DNA of 64,000 nt from Chloroflexota bacterium (GCA_026706395.1 JAPOYU010000131.1:1-64000); one strand, 5' to 3'. Counted from the stretch's first letter, positions 8,896 through 18,113 are shown. The notes: generated from the sequence alone by a model not told the origin. Translations and numbers: made by a program.

Positions 8896-10197
8896 ATGCG
8901 CCATCAAATAATCAGTGACGACTTGCGCGCGCCTGAGATGGCGGAAGCGATCGAAAAATGCGTGCACTGCGGCTTCTGCCTGGCCGCCTGCCCGACTTAC
9001 AGCTTGCTCGGCGAGGAGATGGATTCGCCGCGCGGCCGCATCTACCTGATGAAGAATGTGCTGGAAGAGCGGCTCGCGGCGGAAGAAGCGCAGCCCTACA
9101 TCGACCGCTGCCTCGGCTGCATGGCTTGTGTGCCGGCTTGCCCTTCGGGCGTGGAATATGGTGATCTGCTGGTCGGCTATCGTGCCCTGCAAGAGAAAGA
9201 ACGGCAACGCTCCCCGCTCGACGCCTTGGCGCGCAAGTTGGTTTGCGAGACGCTGCCCTATCCGCGGCGCTTCCGAATGGCGGCGGCGACGGGGGGGATT
9301 GGCAAAGCGCTCTTGCCGGCATTGCCGCCCGCTTTCGCGTCGATGTTGAGTTTGCTGCCGGAAAAGCTGCCATCCGCCCTGCCCCTGCCGCCTGTGCTGC
9401 CGGCCCAGGGTGAACAGCGCGGCAAAGTGGCGCTTTTGCTGGGCTGCGCGCAGCAAGTGCTTGCGCCGGAAATCAGCTACGCGGCGGCGCATGTGTTGGC
9501 CGCCAACGGCGTCGAGGTGCATATTCCGCCGGAGCAAGGCTGCTGCGGCTCAATACTCCTGCATGTCGGCGCGGAGAAGCAAGCGCAAAGGATCGCGCGG
9601 CGCAATTTCGACGCCATCCCCGAAGATATCGACGCGATCATCACGACGGCGGCCGGCTGCGGCTCCGGCATGAAAGATTATCCCTTGCTGTTCAAGGGGC
9701 AGCCCGATGCCGAAGTCGCGAGGGCCTTTTCGCGCAAAGTCCTGGATTTCAGCGCTTATCTCGCCCGATTAGAGTTGCGGGACGGACCCGGATTCGCCAG
9801 CGAGCGGCGGGTCGTCTATCAAGACGCCTGTCACCTCTTGCACGCGCAGGGTCACCAGAGCGAGCCGAGAACCCTGCTCAACCAGGTGCCGAACTTGCGG
9901 CTCTTGAGCATCGCCGACGCCGGCATGTGCTGCGGGTCGGCCGGCACATACAACATTGACCAGCCGGCAATCGCGGCGGAACTGGCGCGGCGCAAAGTGC
10001 AGTCGATCCTCGCGGCTCAGCCGGATCTGGTCGTCTCCGGCAATATCGGCTGCATCATGCAGTTGCGGCAGGAGCTTGCTCGGCAGGGGCAGGCGCTGCC
10101 GGTGCTGCACATCGCGGAAGTGCTCATGCCGGCGGCGAGCAGGTCCAGCGCCTATGCCGGCGAGACCGGCTGGAACGAAAGAACCCCCATCGACTGA
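8896..10197 (+). CDS. glcF: Glycolate oxidase iron-sulfur subunit GlcF
   Basis: A 433-residue iron-sulfur protein that passes electrons from the GlcD/GlcE flavins to the quinone pool. Two ferredoxin-type [4Fe-4S] motifs are visible: C22, C25, C28, C32 (CVHCGFCLAACP) and C72, C75, C78, C82 (CLGCMACVPACP). The C-terminal part has two CCG-type cysteine-rich domains (GCCGSILLH and MCCGSAGTYN) as in GlcF, LutA and heterodisulfide reductase subunit B. Length fits GlcF. The start ATG follows GGTGAAAGACG. Its stop codon lies inside a hairpin shared with the convergent neighbour. The long gap from glcE suggests that it may have its own promoter. Confidence 0.9.
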   Translation: MRHQIISDDLRAPEMAEAIEKCVHCGFCLAACPTYSLLGEEMDSPRGRIYLMKNVLEERLAAEEAQPYIDRCLGCMACVPACPSGVEYGDLLVGYRALQEKERQRSPLDALARKLVCETLPYPRRFRMAAATGGIGKALLPALPPAFASMLSLLPEKLPSALPLPPVLPAQGEQRGKVALLLGCAQQVLAPEISYAAAHVLAANGVEVHIPPEQGCCGSILLHVGAEKQAQRIARRNFDAIPEDIDAIITTAAGCGSGMKDYPLLFKGQPDAEVARAFSRKVLDFSAYLARLELRDGPGFASERRVVYQDACHLLHAQGHQSEPRTLLNQVPNLRLLSIADAGMCCGSAGTYNIDQPAIAAELARRKVQSILAAQPDLVVSGNIGCIMQLRQELARQGQALPVLHIAEVLMPAASRSSAYAGETGWNERTPID

Positions 10198-10208
10198 CGG
10201 AGGTTCTT
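10179..10208. terminator. Possible bidirectional hairpin between convergent genes
   Basis: AAGAACCCCC (10179-10188) can pair with GGAGGTTCTT (10199-10208) around the glcF stop codon. A clear T-run is missing on either side, so termination is uncertain. Confidence 0.35.
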
Positions 10209-10241
10209 GAATGTACAGCTTCGCTTTTTCGCTCCGGCGCT

Positions 10242-11402
10242 CTAGCAATTCGCCCTGACGTATTTGTGGCCGATCCAGCCTGTCCGCCCGTTGTAAGTGA
10301 CCTGGTACCAAAAGGTGGTGCGTGTGGGCGAAACCAGGTTTGAGCCGCGCGGGACCGCGTCGAGCACCGTGCCTTGCAGGGACGGGGTAGTGCGCAGGAA
10401 GAGATGGCCCGTTGTGTGGATCGGGCAACCTGCGGGAGCTGGGCCGGTTCCGGTGGTCGGCTGGCTCACCGCTGGCTCGCCGAAAACAGGCGGAGTCCCG
10501 CCGGTGGGCTGGCCCGGCATCAGGACGACTGTACCGGGGCGGGCCACATAGGCGCAGGTGCTGTTGCCGCGGAGGTAAGAGTCGATGGTGGACACAGCGC
10601 GGGGGGAAGTCCCCGTATCAATGAAGGTGATCGAGCCGATATGCGGGAAGCAGATTTCGACGCCTTGTTCGACATAGCTCCAGAGATTGACGGCTGTGAT
10701 GAAGCCGGCGTCAACAATCGACTGAACGCCAATGCCTGGGCCATCCACTAACTGGCACTCTACCCCGCTGGCAAGGCCATATCTCGCTGTGACCACTGCA
10801 GTTGCGCTCGGCAGCTTGGCACAGGTGCCTGGCTCCGCCGGTGGCCGCGGCAAGTCAATGTCAGTGGACCCGGTGCCCTCAACAATTTCATCCGCGTCCA
10901 GACCGCAGATATCAGAGTCGCCCTTAATGGTTACGTGGCTGTTTTTCTGTTTGACGCCTCTCTTACAGTTTTTGACTCTGACATTGATGAGGGTCAACTT
11001 GCCGTTAAGGACTTCAAAAGCCTTGCCCGATCTCGTTCCTTCGTAGACAATTTTCAGATTCTTAATTGTCAAATGGCTGCCTTGGACCGTGAAGACAGGG
11101 TCAGCACTATCTGCGGTAAGCGTGTGGTAATTGCCTTCGATGACGATGTTCGAGGTGATTGATGGCAGGATGCCTGAACGGGGTTTGTCATCTCGCGTCA
11201 GGAAGATGGTGTCATCGTCGCTGCCCGCCTCGCATTGGTTTTGTTGCCTGTCTTTATTGGCGGCTTTGAGCGCTTCATGCAAAGTGCATGTATAGTCGAT
11301 GTAGATATTCGCCGCGGCGGCAGGCCAGGCAGCCACAATAAACAGACTCAATATCAGCGCGAGCAATACGCGCTTTTTCGCAGCATGCATCAACTTGAAC
11401 AT
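10242..11402 (-). CDS. Secreted protein with parallel beta-helix-like N-part and C-terminal SH3 domain
   Basis: A 386-residue exported protein of unknown function. Residues 1-31 are a signal peptide (KKRVLLALILSLFIVAAWPAAAA). After it comes a segment resembling the CSLREA/polymorphic-membrane-protein start (YTCTLHEALKAANKD, then GSDDDTIFL) and repeated short strands such as IVIEGNYHTL, LTIKNLKIVYEG and LTLINVRVKN, as expected of a right-handed beta helix. A Gly/Pro/Thr-rich linker (about 295-325) leads to a bacterial SH3 domain (HLFLRTTPSLQGTVLDAVPRG, WYQVTYNGRTGWI). Several cysteines suggest disulfides. It probably acts at the cell surface. GGAG six bases upstream fixes the start. It is convergent with glcF. 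Confidence 0.75.
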   Translation of the reverse strand: MFKLMHAAKKRVLLALILSLFIVAAWPAAAANIYIDYTCTLHEALKAANKDRQQNQCEAGSDDDTIFLTRDDKPRSGILPSITSNIVIEGNYHTLTADSADPVFTVQGSHLTIKNLKIVYEGTRSGKAFEVLNGKLTLINVRVKNCKRGVKQKNSHVTIKGDSDICGLDADEIVEGTGSTDIDLPRPPAEPGTCAKLPSATAVVTARYGLASGVECQLVDGPGIGVQSIVDAGFITAVNLWSYVEQGVEICFPHIGSITFIDTGTSPRAVSTIDSYLRGNSTCAYVARPGTVVLMPGQPTGGTPPVFGEPAVSQPTTGTGPAPAGCPIHTTGHLFLRTTPSLQGTVLDAVPRGSNLVSPTRTTFWYQVTYNGRTGWIGHKYVRANC

Positions 11403-11601
11403 AATTCGCTCCAGTTGTAAGTCTCTTCTTCATCGTAGGCAAATAGTATACAGTGCCTTAGAGGATAGCAAATGAAAGCTCGCTAAGCAAAAACAGGCTT
11501 TCGCGAGGCTTCCGCGATTTGGCCAAGCCAGGCCAATAAACTCAGGATGTCGAGAAAGCCGCCTACAGCGCCGGCTGGTACGTAAACAGTAGGGAAACCG
11601 C

Positions 11602-12600
11602 CTACCAAGCGTAGGCTTTTGGCGCTTCGCCACCGGGCCCGGGAAAGATCTCGTCGAGCTTGCCCAGCGTGTCCGAGTCCAGCGTGATTTCTGCCGCGCG
11701 GACGGCGCTTTCCAGTTGCTCCATAGTTCGCGGACCGATGATGGGGGCGCTCACGGCTGGATTGTGCAGCAGCCAAGCCAGGGCGACCTCGCCCGGCGGG
11801 TGGCCGATCTCGCGGCAGAGCCCTTCCCAGGCTTCCAGCTGCGGCCGCTTCGCCGCAACGCGTTCAATCAGCGCCGGGTTGCCGCGCCGGCCGGTATCGA
11901 CTTTTTCCAGCGCGCCGCCGAGCATACCACCCGCCAGCGGGCTCCAGGGGATCAGCCCGAGGCCGTAGTGGCGGCAGGCGGGGATGACTTCAAGCTCAAC
12001 AGCGCGATTATCGAGGTGGTAGATGCTCTGCTCGCTGACCAGGCCGAGCATATTGCGGCGCGCCGCTTCCTGGCAGGCGGTGGCGATATCCCAGCCGGCG
12101 AAGTTGCTCGAACCGACGTAGACGACTTTGCCTTGCCCGATTAGGCTGTCGAAGGCGGTCCAGGTTTCGTCCCAGGGGCAGTCGCGGTCGACATGGTGCA
12201 TCTGATAGATATCGATGTGGTCGGTCCGCAGGCGTTCCAGGCTGCCTTCACAATGCTTGCGGATCTTGTAGGCCGAGAGGCTGCGGAGATCACGGTTGGG
12301 CTCGGGCAAGAATTCCGCCCGGCTGACGGGATTGTAGACTTTGGTCGCCAGCACAACGGCATCGCGCCGGCCGCCGCCTTGGGCGAACCACTCGCCGATG
12401 ATCTGCTCGGTAAGACCAAATTCGACTTGCCGGCCGTAGACATCGGCCGTATCGAAGAAGTTGATGCCCAGCTCCAGCGCGCGATCCATGATGGCGAAGC
12501 TGTCTTCTTTGGACGTGTAAGGACCGAAGTTCATGGTGCCGAGGCAGAGGTTGCTGACGAGTACGCCATGCCGCCCCAAGCGTTTGTGTTCTATAGTCAT
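11602..12600 (-). CDS. Aldo/keto reductase
   Basis: A 332-residue NADPH-dependent (beta/alpha)8 oxidoreductase of the AKR superfamily, YghZ/Tas-like. Family features: LGRHGVLVSNLCLGTMNFG at the N-terminus, catalytic D and Y in FFDTADVYG, K in VLATKVY, H in IDIYQMHHVD, the NADPH-binding end LAWLLHNPAVSAPIIGPR. The open frame extends to 12717, but the first 39 residues are not family-like; the ATG at 12600 has GAGGAG about ten bases upstream. It stands alone, with the secreted SH3 protein downstream on the same strand some 200 bases away. The substrate is not predictable, though most members reduce aldehydes or oxidised sugars. Confidence 0.88.
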   Translation of the reverse strand: MTIEHKRLGRHGVLVSNLCLGTMNFGPYTSKEDSFAIMDRALELGINFFDTADVYGRQVEFGLTEQIIGEWFAQGGGRRDAVVLATKVYNPVSRAEFLPEPNRDLRSLSAYKIRKHCEGSLERLRTDHIDIYQMHHVDRDCPWDETWTAFDSLIGQGKVVYVGSSNFAGWDIATACQEAARRNMLGLVSEQSIYHLDNRAVELEVIPACRHYGLGLIPWSPLAGGMLGGALEKVDTGRRGNPALIERVAAKRPQLEAWEGLCREIGHPPGEVALAWLLHNPAVSAPIIGPRTMEQLESAVRAAEITLDSDTLGKLDEIFPGPGGEAPKAYAW

Positions 12601-12731
12601 TTGAGACCGGACTCCTCTGGTTGCAGATTCCAAATATTGTCTCGCCGAAGCTGGACGAGACAAGGCATCGTAACAATGCCCGCGCGTTTCCGCCATGCCG
12701 ATTCCCGGCTTCGTCAAAAAAGTAGAAAAGA

Positions 12732-12891
12732 TTTGCCACAGAGTACACAGAGAGGAAACAGGGCACAGAGAAAAGCTCGTTGTCTAGCTGGTTGGCAGCG
12801 ACGTTTCCGCCATGGACAGGCGTTGAACTTAGCTCGAAAAAATACCACAACCTCTGTGTCCTCAATCTAACTCGGTGTTCTCGGTGGCAAA
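12732..12891. repeat. 160-bp MITE-like element with 21-bp terminal inverted repeats
   Basis: The left end (12732-12752) and the reverse complement of the right end (12871-12891) agree at 18 of 21 positions, both starting TTTGCCAC and then GAG-ACAC-GAG. The interior carries further ACAGAG/CACAGAG words and no reading frame. It fills most of the 403-base gap between the aldo/keto reductase and the MOSC gene. A related single arm lies at 14849-14884. Confidence 0.65.
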
Positions 12892-13003
12892 AGCAGCATC
12901 TGGTGAGATTGCTCTGTCGGCTGTGCGAGACAGCACAAGACATTTTCGCCGTTCTGTCGTATAGTCGCAGAGGCACGGAAAGGCTGCAGAATTGGAGAAA
13001 ACG

Positions 13004-13534
13004 ATGCAAGCCACCAAGACAATTGAAGAACTTGAGGCGGGTTGGGAGGGGACCGAGCCATCGCCGCGCGATAAGGGCCGTGTGGAAATGATCGTTCGGC
13101 GTCCCGGGCGTGATGAGCGCGAGGCGCTGGAGAGCGCGACCTTCACGGCAGCGGGCGGATTGGCCGGTGATGACTGGCTGCGGCGGAGCGCCGACCCGGA
13201 GGCGCAGATCACGCTGATGAACAGCCGCTTGATTCATCTGCTGGCGGGCGAGAAATCGCGCTGGGCGGAATCGGGCGATCAACTTTTTGTCGACCTGGAT
13301 ATTTCACAGGATAATTTGCCGCCGGGCAGTCGCTTGCAGATTGGCGAGGCAGTGATGGAGATCAGTCCGCTGCCGCATACCGGCTGCACAAAATTCGCCC
13401 GTCGCTTCGGCGGTCCGGCGCGCAAGTGGATCATGTCCGATGAAGGCGTGCTGGAGAGACGGCGCGGCGTGTATGCGCGCGTCATTGAAGACGGCGTGAT
13501 AAAAGTGGGCGACCTGATCCGCAAGAGTGATTGA
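13004..13534 (+). CDS. MOSC domain protein
   Basis: A 176-residue protein with a MOSC (MOCO sulfurase C-terminal) fold, a beta-barrel found in proteins that handle sulfur or molybdenum cofactor. Supporting features are RRPGRDEREAL at the start of the domain, the central GDDWLRRS and NSRLIHLLAG segments, and PLPHTGCTKFARRFG, whose cysteine matches the conserved MOSC cysteine. It ends VYARVIEDGVIKVGDLIR. An in-frame TTG lies four codons upstream, but GGAG seven bases before the ATG at 13004 supports that start. It sits 34 bases before the RbsD/FucU gene and may be cotranscribed, although no functional link is evident. Confidence 0.85.
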   Translation: MQATKTIEELEAGWEGTEPSPRDKGRVEMIVRRPGRDEREALESATFTAAGGLAGDDWLRRSADPEAQITLMNSRLIHLLAGEKSRWAESGDQLFVDLDISQDNLPPGSRLQIGEAVMEISPLPHTGCTKFARRFGGPARKWIMSDEGVLERRRGVYARVIEDGVIKVGDLIRKSD

Positions 13535-13568
13535 TTGTGATTGAAGAGCCGAGGCAAGAGAGCGCGCG

Positions 13569-14006
13569 ATGATAGACGCAAAGCTGATTCACCCGCAGAT
13601 ACTGGGCGCCTTGGGCAAGGCCGGGCATGGCGCCACCATCTTGATACCCGATGGCAACTACCCGGTCGAGACAGGCGCCCACCCGCGGGCGGAGCGGGTT
13701 TACCTCAATCTGGCGCCGGGCATGGCGACGGTCACGGATGTCTTGGAAGCAGTGCTGAGCGTGACGCCGATCGAGGCGGCCCAGGTCATGCGCCGCGACG
13801 ACGGCGAGGAACCGAGCATCTATGCCGATTTCCGCCGCCTGTTGCCGGACGATGTCGAGCTGAGTCCGCTGGAACGCTTCGCCTTTTATGATGAGGCGAA
13901 GAAAGACGACTGCTGTCTCGTCATCGCGACGGGCGAGCAGCGCATCTACGCCAATATCCTGCTGACGATTGGCGTGGTGGCGCCGCCGGCGGATCAGGCG
14001 GTTTAG
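13569..14006 (+). CDS. RbsD/FucU family sugar mutarotase
   Basis: A 145-residue protein of the RbsD/FucU family, which interconverts pyranose or anomeric forms of sugars such as ribose and L-fucose before kinase or isomerase steps. The N-terminal part MIDAKLIHPQILGALGKAGHGATILIPDGNYP has the catalytic-region histidine (KAGHG) and the DGNYP motif. FYDEAKKDDCCLVIATGEQRIYANIL near the end matches FucU-type members, which have a Tyr-Ala-Asn ending. Its place before a rhamnulokinase-like gene and a class II aldolase favours a deoxysugar such as L-fucose or L-rhamnose over ribose. The next gene is separated by a repeat element of about 150 bases. Confidence 0.85.
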   Translation: MIDAKLIHPQILGALGKAGHGATILIPDGNYPVETGAHPRAERVYLNLAPGMATVTDVLEAVLSVTPIEAAQVMRRDDGEEPSIYADFRRLLPDDVELSPLERFAFYDEAKKDDCCLVIATGEQRIYANILLTIGVVAPPADQAV

Positions 14007-14014
14007 GTTTTTCC

Positions 14015-14168
14015 GCCCCCACCCCAAACCCCTCTCCTCATCTCCATGAGGAGCATCCCATAAAGAGGGAGGGGCTTTTGGCGCCAATCGCGAAATTACT
14101 AGCTCCCCTACCCTCCTCGTGGGATGCCCGCCTTAGAGATGGCGGGAGAGGGGCCGGGGGAAGGGGTT
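14015..14168 (+). repeat. GC-tract hairpin repeat element (two-hairpin copy)
   Basis: The left hairpin has CCCCTCTCC, an inner TCATCTCCATGAGGA palindrome and GAGGGAGGGG; the right hairpin contains GCCCGCC/GGCGGG and ends GGGGCCGGGGGAAGGGG. It fills the gap between the FucU-like and HAD genes, and its final AAGGGG lies about eight bases before the HAD start codon. Confidence 0.7.
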
Positions 14169-14173
14169 ATGAC

Positions 14174-14848
14174 ATGCCGATAGAAGCGATCATCTACGAT
14201 ATGGACGGCGTGCTGGTCGATAGCGAAGTCTATTGGGACCGGTCGCGCGTCGAGTTTGCCCGTGACCGGGGCAAGGTCTGGACCGATGAATTTCAGCGGC
14301 TGGCGATGGGGCGCAGCACAGTCGGCTGGGCGGGGGTCATGCAAGAGAAGCTGGAATTGGGTGAGAGCATCGACGAGATCATCGCGGAGATGAAAGCGCG
14401 GGTGATCGCGCATTATGAAGAACGCATGCCGACGCGCCCCAGCGCTTTGGAATCGGTGGCGCACATGAAAGAACACTTTCGCGTCGGCTTGGCGTCCGGA
14501 TCGCCGACCGAGATTATCAAAGCGGTCCTCAGCATCACCGGTTTGGATCAGCTTTTCGAAGTGATGATATATGGCGATGAGGTGCCGCGGGGCAAGCCGG
14601 CGCCCGATATCTATCTTGAGGCGCTAGAGGCGCTGGGGGTTTCGCCGGGGGCAAGCCTGGGCATAGAGGATTCGGCAAACGGTTTGCGCTCGCTGAAGGC
14701 GGCGGGCATGTTCGCGGTGGCGGCGCCCAGCCCGGATTTTCCCTTGTCCGATGATGTTCTGGCGCTGGCCGATGCGCATATTGCGACGCTGGAAGACTTC
14801 ACCGTCGATTTGGTGCGGCAAATTGAGCGGGGGCGCAACTCAGATTGA
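14174..14848 (+). CDS. HAD-family phosphatase (beta-phosphoglucomutase-like)
   Basis: A 224-residue haloacid-dehalogenase superfamily hydrolase, subfamily with an alpha-helical cap after motif I. The nucleophile and acid are D9 and D11 in YDMDGVLVDSE; motif II is GLASGSPTEII; motif III lysine is in RGKPAPDIYLEAL; motif IV is GIEDSANGL. It probably dephosphorylates a sugar phosphate or acts as a phosphoglucomutase. The frame continues upstream through the repeat, but the ATG at 14174 gives the family start MPIEAIIYDMDG, and AAGGGG from the repeat serves as its ribosome-binding site. It lies between the mutarotase and the kinase of the deoxysugar module. Confidence 0.88.
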   Translation: MPIEAIIYDMDGVLVDSEVYWDRSRVEFARDRGKVWTDEFQRLAMGRSTVGWAGVMQEKLELGESIDEIIAEMKARVIAHYEERMPTRPSALESVAHMKEHFRVGLASGSPTEIIKAVLSITGLDQLFEVMIYGDEVPRGKPAPDIYLEALEALGVSPGASLGIEDSANGLRSLKAAGMFAVAAPSPDFPLSDDVLALADAHIATLEDFTVDLVRQIERGRNSD

Positions 14849-14884
14849 TTTCACCACCGAGGACACCGAGAGCACCGAGTTAGG
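14849..14884. repeat. Single arm related to the 12.7-12.9 kb element
   Basis: TTTCACCACCGAGG-ACACCGAG-AGCACCGAGTTAG directly follows the HAD stop codon. It is close to the reverse complement of 12860-12891, including CACCGAGTTAG. Confidence 0.5.
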
Positions 14885-14960
14885 TACTCCTGCGCCTCTG
14901 AGAATCCATAGTCTGATCCTGACTATGCCTGCGAGGCGCGCGCCACTGCACAAGCGGGAT

Positions 14961-14989
14961 ATGACAAAGACGGCCGGAGCGTCTATAAT
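14961..14989 (+). promoter_or_regulatory. Sigma-70-type promoter for the kinase/ABC transport genes
   Basis: ATGACA (14961-14966), a 17-base spacer and a perfect TATAAT (14984-14989). It lies 115 bases before the rhamnulokinase-like gene, in a 256-base gap otherwise without a gene. Confidence 0.65.
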
Positions 14990-15104
14990 TGCGCTACTTA
15001 ATTTGCAGACGCTGATCTTTCGACTTTTAATTAATGCTAACGTGCAATCCGAAGCCTAAGTCAAATTCAACAATCTCGGTCGTCGCGTCATGCGAGAGCG
15101 GCTT

Positions 15105-16535
15105 ATGAGCGCTAGACACGTCATCGCCGTCGATCTCGGCGCGACCTCCGGGCGAGTGATGGATGTCGCATTTGACGGCGCGCGCTTGCAGTTGGATGAA
15201 GTCCATCGCTTTCCCAATATCCCGGTGCAGACACCGAATCTGCTGCACTGGGATGTGCTGCGGATCTGGCACGAGATCACGATTGGCATAGGCGCGGCGC
15301 CTGATGCGGCGTCAATCGGCCTGGATTGTTGGGGCGTGGATTATGCGCTGCTGGACCGCGCCGGCGAGTTGTTAGCCAATCCGGCGCATTATCGCGATCC
15401 GCGGACGAATGGCGCGATGGAATGGGTCTTCGAGCGCATGCCGCGCCGCGAAATCTTCGAGCGCACCGGCATACAGTTCATGCCGCTCAACGCACTGTAC
15501 CAACTGGCGGCGAGCATCCGCGACGGCAGTCCGCTGCTGGATCATGCGGCGACCATGCTGACCATCGCCGATCTTTTCAATTATTGGCTGACCGGGTCAA
15601 AGACCTGCGAATTCACCGAAGCGACGACGATGCAGCTTTACAATCCGCGGCTGGATGATTGGGATCGCGAGATCATGGCGGCGGTCGGCATCCCGACTGA
15701 TTTGCTGACGCCGATCGTTTCGCCCGGCACGCGGATCGGTGAATACCAGGGAATTGACGTGATCGTGCCCGCTTGTCATGACACCGGCAGCGCGGTGGTG
15801 GCTGTGCCCGCTTCATCCGACAACATCGCTTATCTGAGCAGCGGGACATGGAGCCTGCTCGGCCTGGAGTTGGATGAAGCGATCATCAGCGATGCGGCAT
15901 ACGAGGCGAATGTCACCAACGAGGGCGGTTATGGCGGCAGCTTCCGTTTGCTGAAAAACATCATGGGATTGTGGCTGGCCGATCAATGCCGGGCGACCTG
16001 GCAGGCGCGGGGGGTGGATTACAGCTTCGCGCAATTGACGGCGATGGTGGAGGGAGCGGCGCCGTTCAAAGCTTTCATCGAGCCGGATGATCCCTCTTTC
16101 CTGCCGCCGGGGGACATGCCGGCGCGGGTTATCGATTACTGCCGCCGAACGGGACAGCCGGCGCTGGAAAGCGATGCCGAAGTGATGGCGACGGTCTACG
16201 TCAGCCTGGCCTACAAATACCGCTATGTGCTCGAGCAGTTGATTTCGGTAACGGGGCGGCAGGTTGACGTTCTGCACATCATCGGCGGCGGCTCGCGCAA
16301 TGCCCTGCTCAATCAGATGACGGCGAACGCCACCGGCCGTCCGGTGATCGCGGGGCCGGCGGAAGCGACGGCGACCGGCAACGCCATCGTCCAGTTGATC
16401 GCGATCGGTGAATTGGGAGGCGTGGCGGAAGCGCGGGCGCTGCTCAGCCAGTCGGATGAGAACCGGCGGTATGAACCGAGGGAGATCGCCGCCTGGAACG
16501 AGCATTATGCGCGCTTTTGCAGCTTGCTGGACTAG
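15105..16535 (+). CDS. Rhamnulokinase-like FGGY carbohydrate kinase
   Basis: A 476-residue sugar kinase of the FGGY family, closest in pattern to rhamnulokinase (RhaB), which phosphorylates L-rhamnulose at C1. The phosphate-binding motif HVIAVDLGATSGRVM opens the protein, as in RhaB. GLDCWGVDYALLD (about 75-90), ACHDTGSAVVAVPA and the C-terminal adenosine motif HIIGGGSRNALLNQMTA are typical. GAGAG six bases before the ATG at 15105 favours this start over an ATG five codons upstream. The kinase leads an apparent operon with a sugar ABC importer and ends 45 bases before its ATPase. L-fuculose is a possible alternative substrate, given the FucU-like neighbour. Confidence 0.85.
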   Translation: MSARHVIAVDLGATSGRVMDVAFDGARLQLDEVHRFPNIPVQTPNLLHWDVLRIWHEITIGIGAAPDAASIGLDCWGVDYALLDRAGELLANPAHYRDPRTNGAMEWVFERMPRREIFERTGIQFMPLNALYQLAASIRDGSPLLDHAATMLTIADLFNYWLTGSKTCEFTEATTMQLYNPRLDDWDREIMAAVGIPTDLLTPIVSPGTRIGEYQGIDVIVPACHDTGSAVVAVPASSDNIAYLSSGTWSLLGLELDEAIISDAAYEANVTNEGGYGGSFRLLKNIMGLWLADQCRATWQARGVDYSFAQLTAMVEGAAPFKAFIEPDDPSFLPPGDMPARVIDYCRRTGQPALESDAEVMATVYVSLAYKYRYVLEQLISVTGRQVDVLHIIGGGSRNALLNQMTANATGRPVIAGPAEATATGNAIVQLIAIGELGGVAEARALLSQSDENRRYEPREIAAWNEHYARFCSLLD

Positions 16536-16580
16536 GTGGCGGAATATGCCCGCACCAGGCGCAAAGCAGGGGGCTGCCAA

Positions 16581-18113
16581 ATGAGCGACGCCTTGCTGGA
16601 AATGCAGGGGATTAACAAATACTTCCCCGGTGTGCATGCGCTGAAAGAGGCGCGTTTTGATGTGCGGCGGGGCGAAGTGCACGCCTTGATCGGCGAGAAT
16701 GGCGCCGGCAAATCGACCATGATCAAGATCGTCTCCGGCGTTTATCAGCCCGATACGGGCGATATCACCCTTGATGGGCGGCGCGTCGAATTCAGCAACC
16801 CGCGCGAAGCGCACGCGGCCGGCATCGCCACGATATATCAGGAGCTCGGTCTTTACCCTGAGCTTTCGGTGGCGGAGAACATCTTCATGGGGCACGCGCC
16901 GACGGTAAGGCGTTTCGGCTTCCAGGCCATTGATTGGGAGCAGATGGAAGCGGAGGCGGCATCCTTGCTGGCGGAGCTTAATATCACCAATCTCGATGTG
17001 GGCGCGAAGGTGGGCGCGCTCAATGTGGGCAATCGCCAGCGGGTGGAGATCGCCAAGGCTTTGTCGCTGGATGCGCAGATATTGATCATGGACGAGCCGA
17101 CCGCGGCGCTGACCGAAAGCGATGTGGAGCAGCTTTTCAGCATCGTGCGGCTGCTGCGGGATCGCGGCGTGAGCATTGTTTACATCAGCCATCGCCTCAA
17201 CGAAGTCTTCGAACTGGCGGACCGCGTGACCGTGCTGCGGGATGGCGAATACATCGGGACGCATGAGGTCAAGGACACCAGCGAAAGCGAATTGATCAGC
17301 ATGATGGTCGGGCGCACGATTGATAATCTCTTCCCCAAGCAGCCGGCGGAAATCGGCGATGTCGTGCTGGAGGCGCGCAACTTGAACCGGCCGCCGCTGA
17401 CACGCGATGTTTCCTTCACCGTGCGGGCCGGCGAGATCGTCGGCTTGGCTGGCTTGGTCGGCTCGGGGCGCAGCGAGACGGCGCAAGTAATCTTCGGCGT
17501 GCTGCCGGCGGAATCTGGCGAGATCCGGCTCAATGGCGAGCCGGTCAAGATCAGCCGGCCGTCGGAGGCGGTCGATCATGGCATCGGTTATGTGCCGGAG
17601 GACCGAGGGCACCAAGGGCTGATCCGCGAGATGACCATTCGCGAGAACACATCGATGGCGGTTCTTGAATTGGTCTCGAGGAACACTTTTATCAGCCGTA
17701 CCAGAGAGAGGCTGCTGGCGAATCATTCAATACGGCAGCTGAGCATCCGCGCCACCGGTCCCGACCAGATCACGAACAAGCTCTCAGGCGGCAATCAGCA
17801 GAAGGTGGTGGTCAGCAAGTGGCTGGCGAGCAGCCCCAAGCTGCTGATCATGGACGAGCCGACGCGCGGCGTTGATGTGGGCGCCAAGTCGGAGATTCAT
17901 CGCCTGATGAGCCAGCTGGCGGCGGAACAAGGTTTGGCGATATTGATGATTTCCAGCGAACTGCCCGAGATTCTGGGCATGAGCGACCGCATCCTGGTCA
18001 TGCGGGAGGGGCGCCTGGTGGCAGAGTTTTCGCGTGAGGAAGCGACGCAAGAACGGGTCGCCCATGCGATGATGAGCGAGCGATTGCGTCAAGCGGCGGG
18101 AGCCGGTCTATGA
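16581..18113 (+). CDS. Sugar ABC transporter ATPase, duplicated (RbsA/RhaT type)
   Basis: A 510-residue ATPase with two nucleotide-binding domains in tandem, as in ribose, xylose and rhamnose importers. The first domain has Walker [10 protein letters not shown] (38-46), [12 protein letters not shown] and Walker [11 protein letters not shown]. The second has a degenerate Walker A (GLVGSGRSE), the signature LSGGNQQKV and [13 protein letters not shown]. It energises import by the permeases at 18110 and 20048 with the receptor at 21292. An in-frame ATG lies 15 codons upstream, but AGGGGG seven bases before 16581 and the family-like start [17 protein letters not shown] support the start given. The stop overlaps the permease start by four bases. 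Confidence 0.93.
   Translation: MSDALLEMQGINKYFPGVHALKEARFDVRRGEVHALIGENGAGKSTMIKIVSGVYQPDTGDITLDGRRVEFSNPREAHAAGIATIYQELGLYPELSVAENIFMGHAPTVRRFGFQAIDWEQMEAEAASLLAELNITNLDVGAKVGALNVGNRQRVEIAKALSLDAQILIMDEPTAALTESDVEQLFSIVRLLRDRGVSIVYISHRLNEVFELADRVTVLRDGEYIGTHEVKDTSESELISMMVGRTIDNLFPKQPAEIGDVVLEARNLNRPPLTRDVSFTVRAGEIVGLAGLVGSGRSETAQVIFGVLPAESGEIRLNGEPVKISRPSEAVDHGIGYVPEDRGHQGLIREMTIRENTSMAVLELVSRNTFISRTRERLLANHSIRQLSIRATGPDQITNKLSGGNQQKVVVSKWLASSPKLLIMDEPTRGVDVGAKSEIHRLMSQLAAEQGLAILMISSELPEILGMSDRILVMREGRLVAEFSREEATQERVAHAMMSERLRQAAGAGL

Noticed and set aside
8118..8918. 266-codon open frame spanning the glcE end and the following gap
   Set aside because: Its first half is out of frame with glcE and its second half is rich in Ser, Pro and Phe without conserved features; the overlap with two firm genes argues against it.
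15813..17726. 637-codon open frame on the minus strand
   Set aside because: It lies antisense to the kinase and ATPase genes, is rich in Arg, His and Asp, and lacks any domain; it is a by-product of GC-rich codon use in the real genes.
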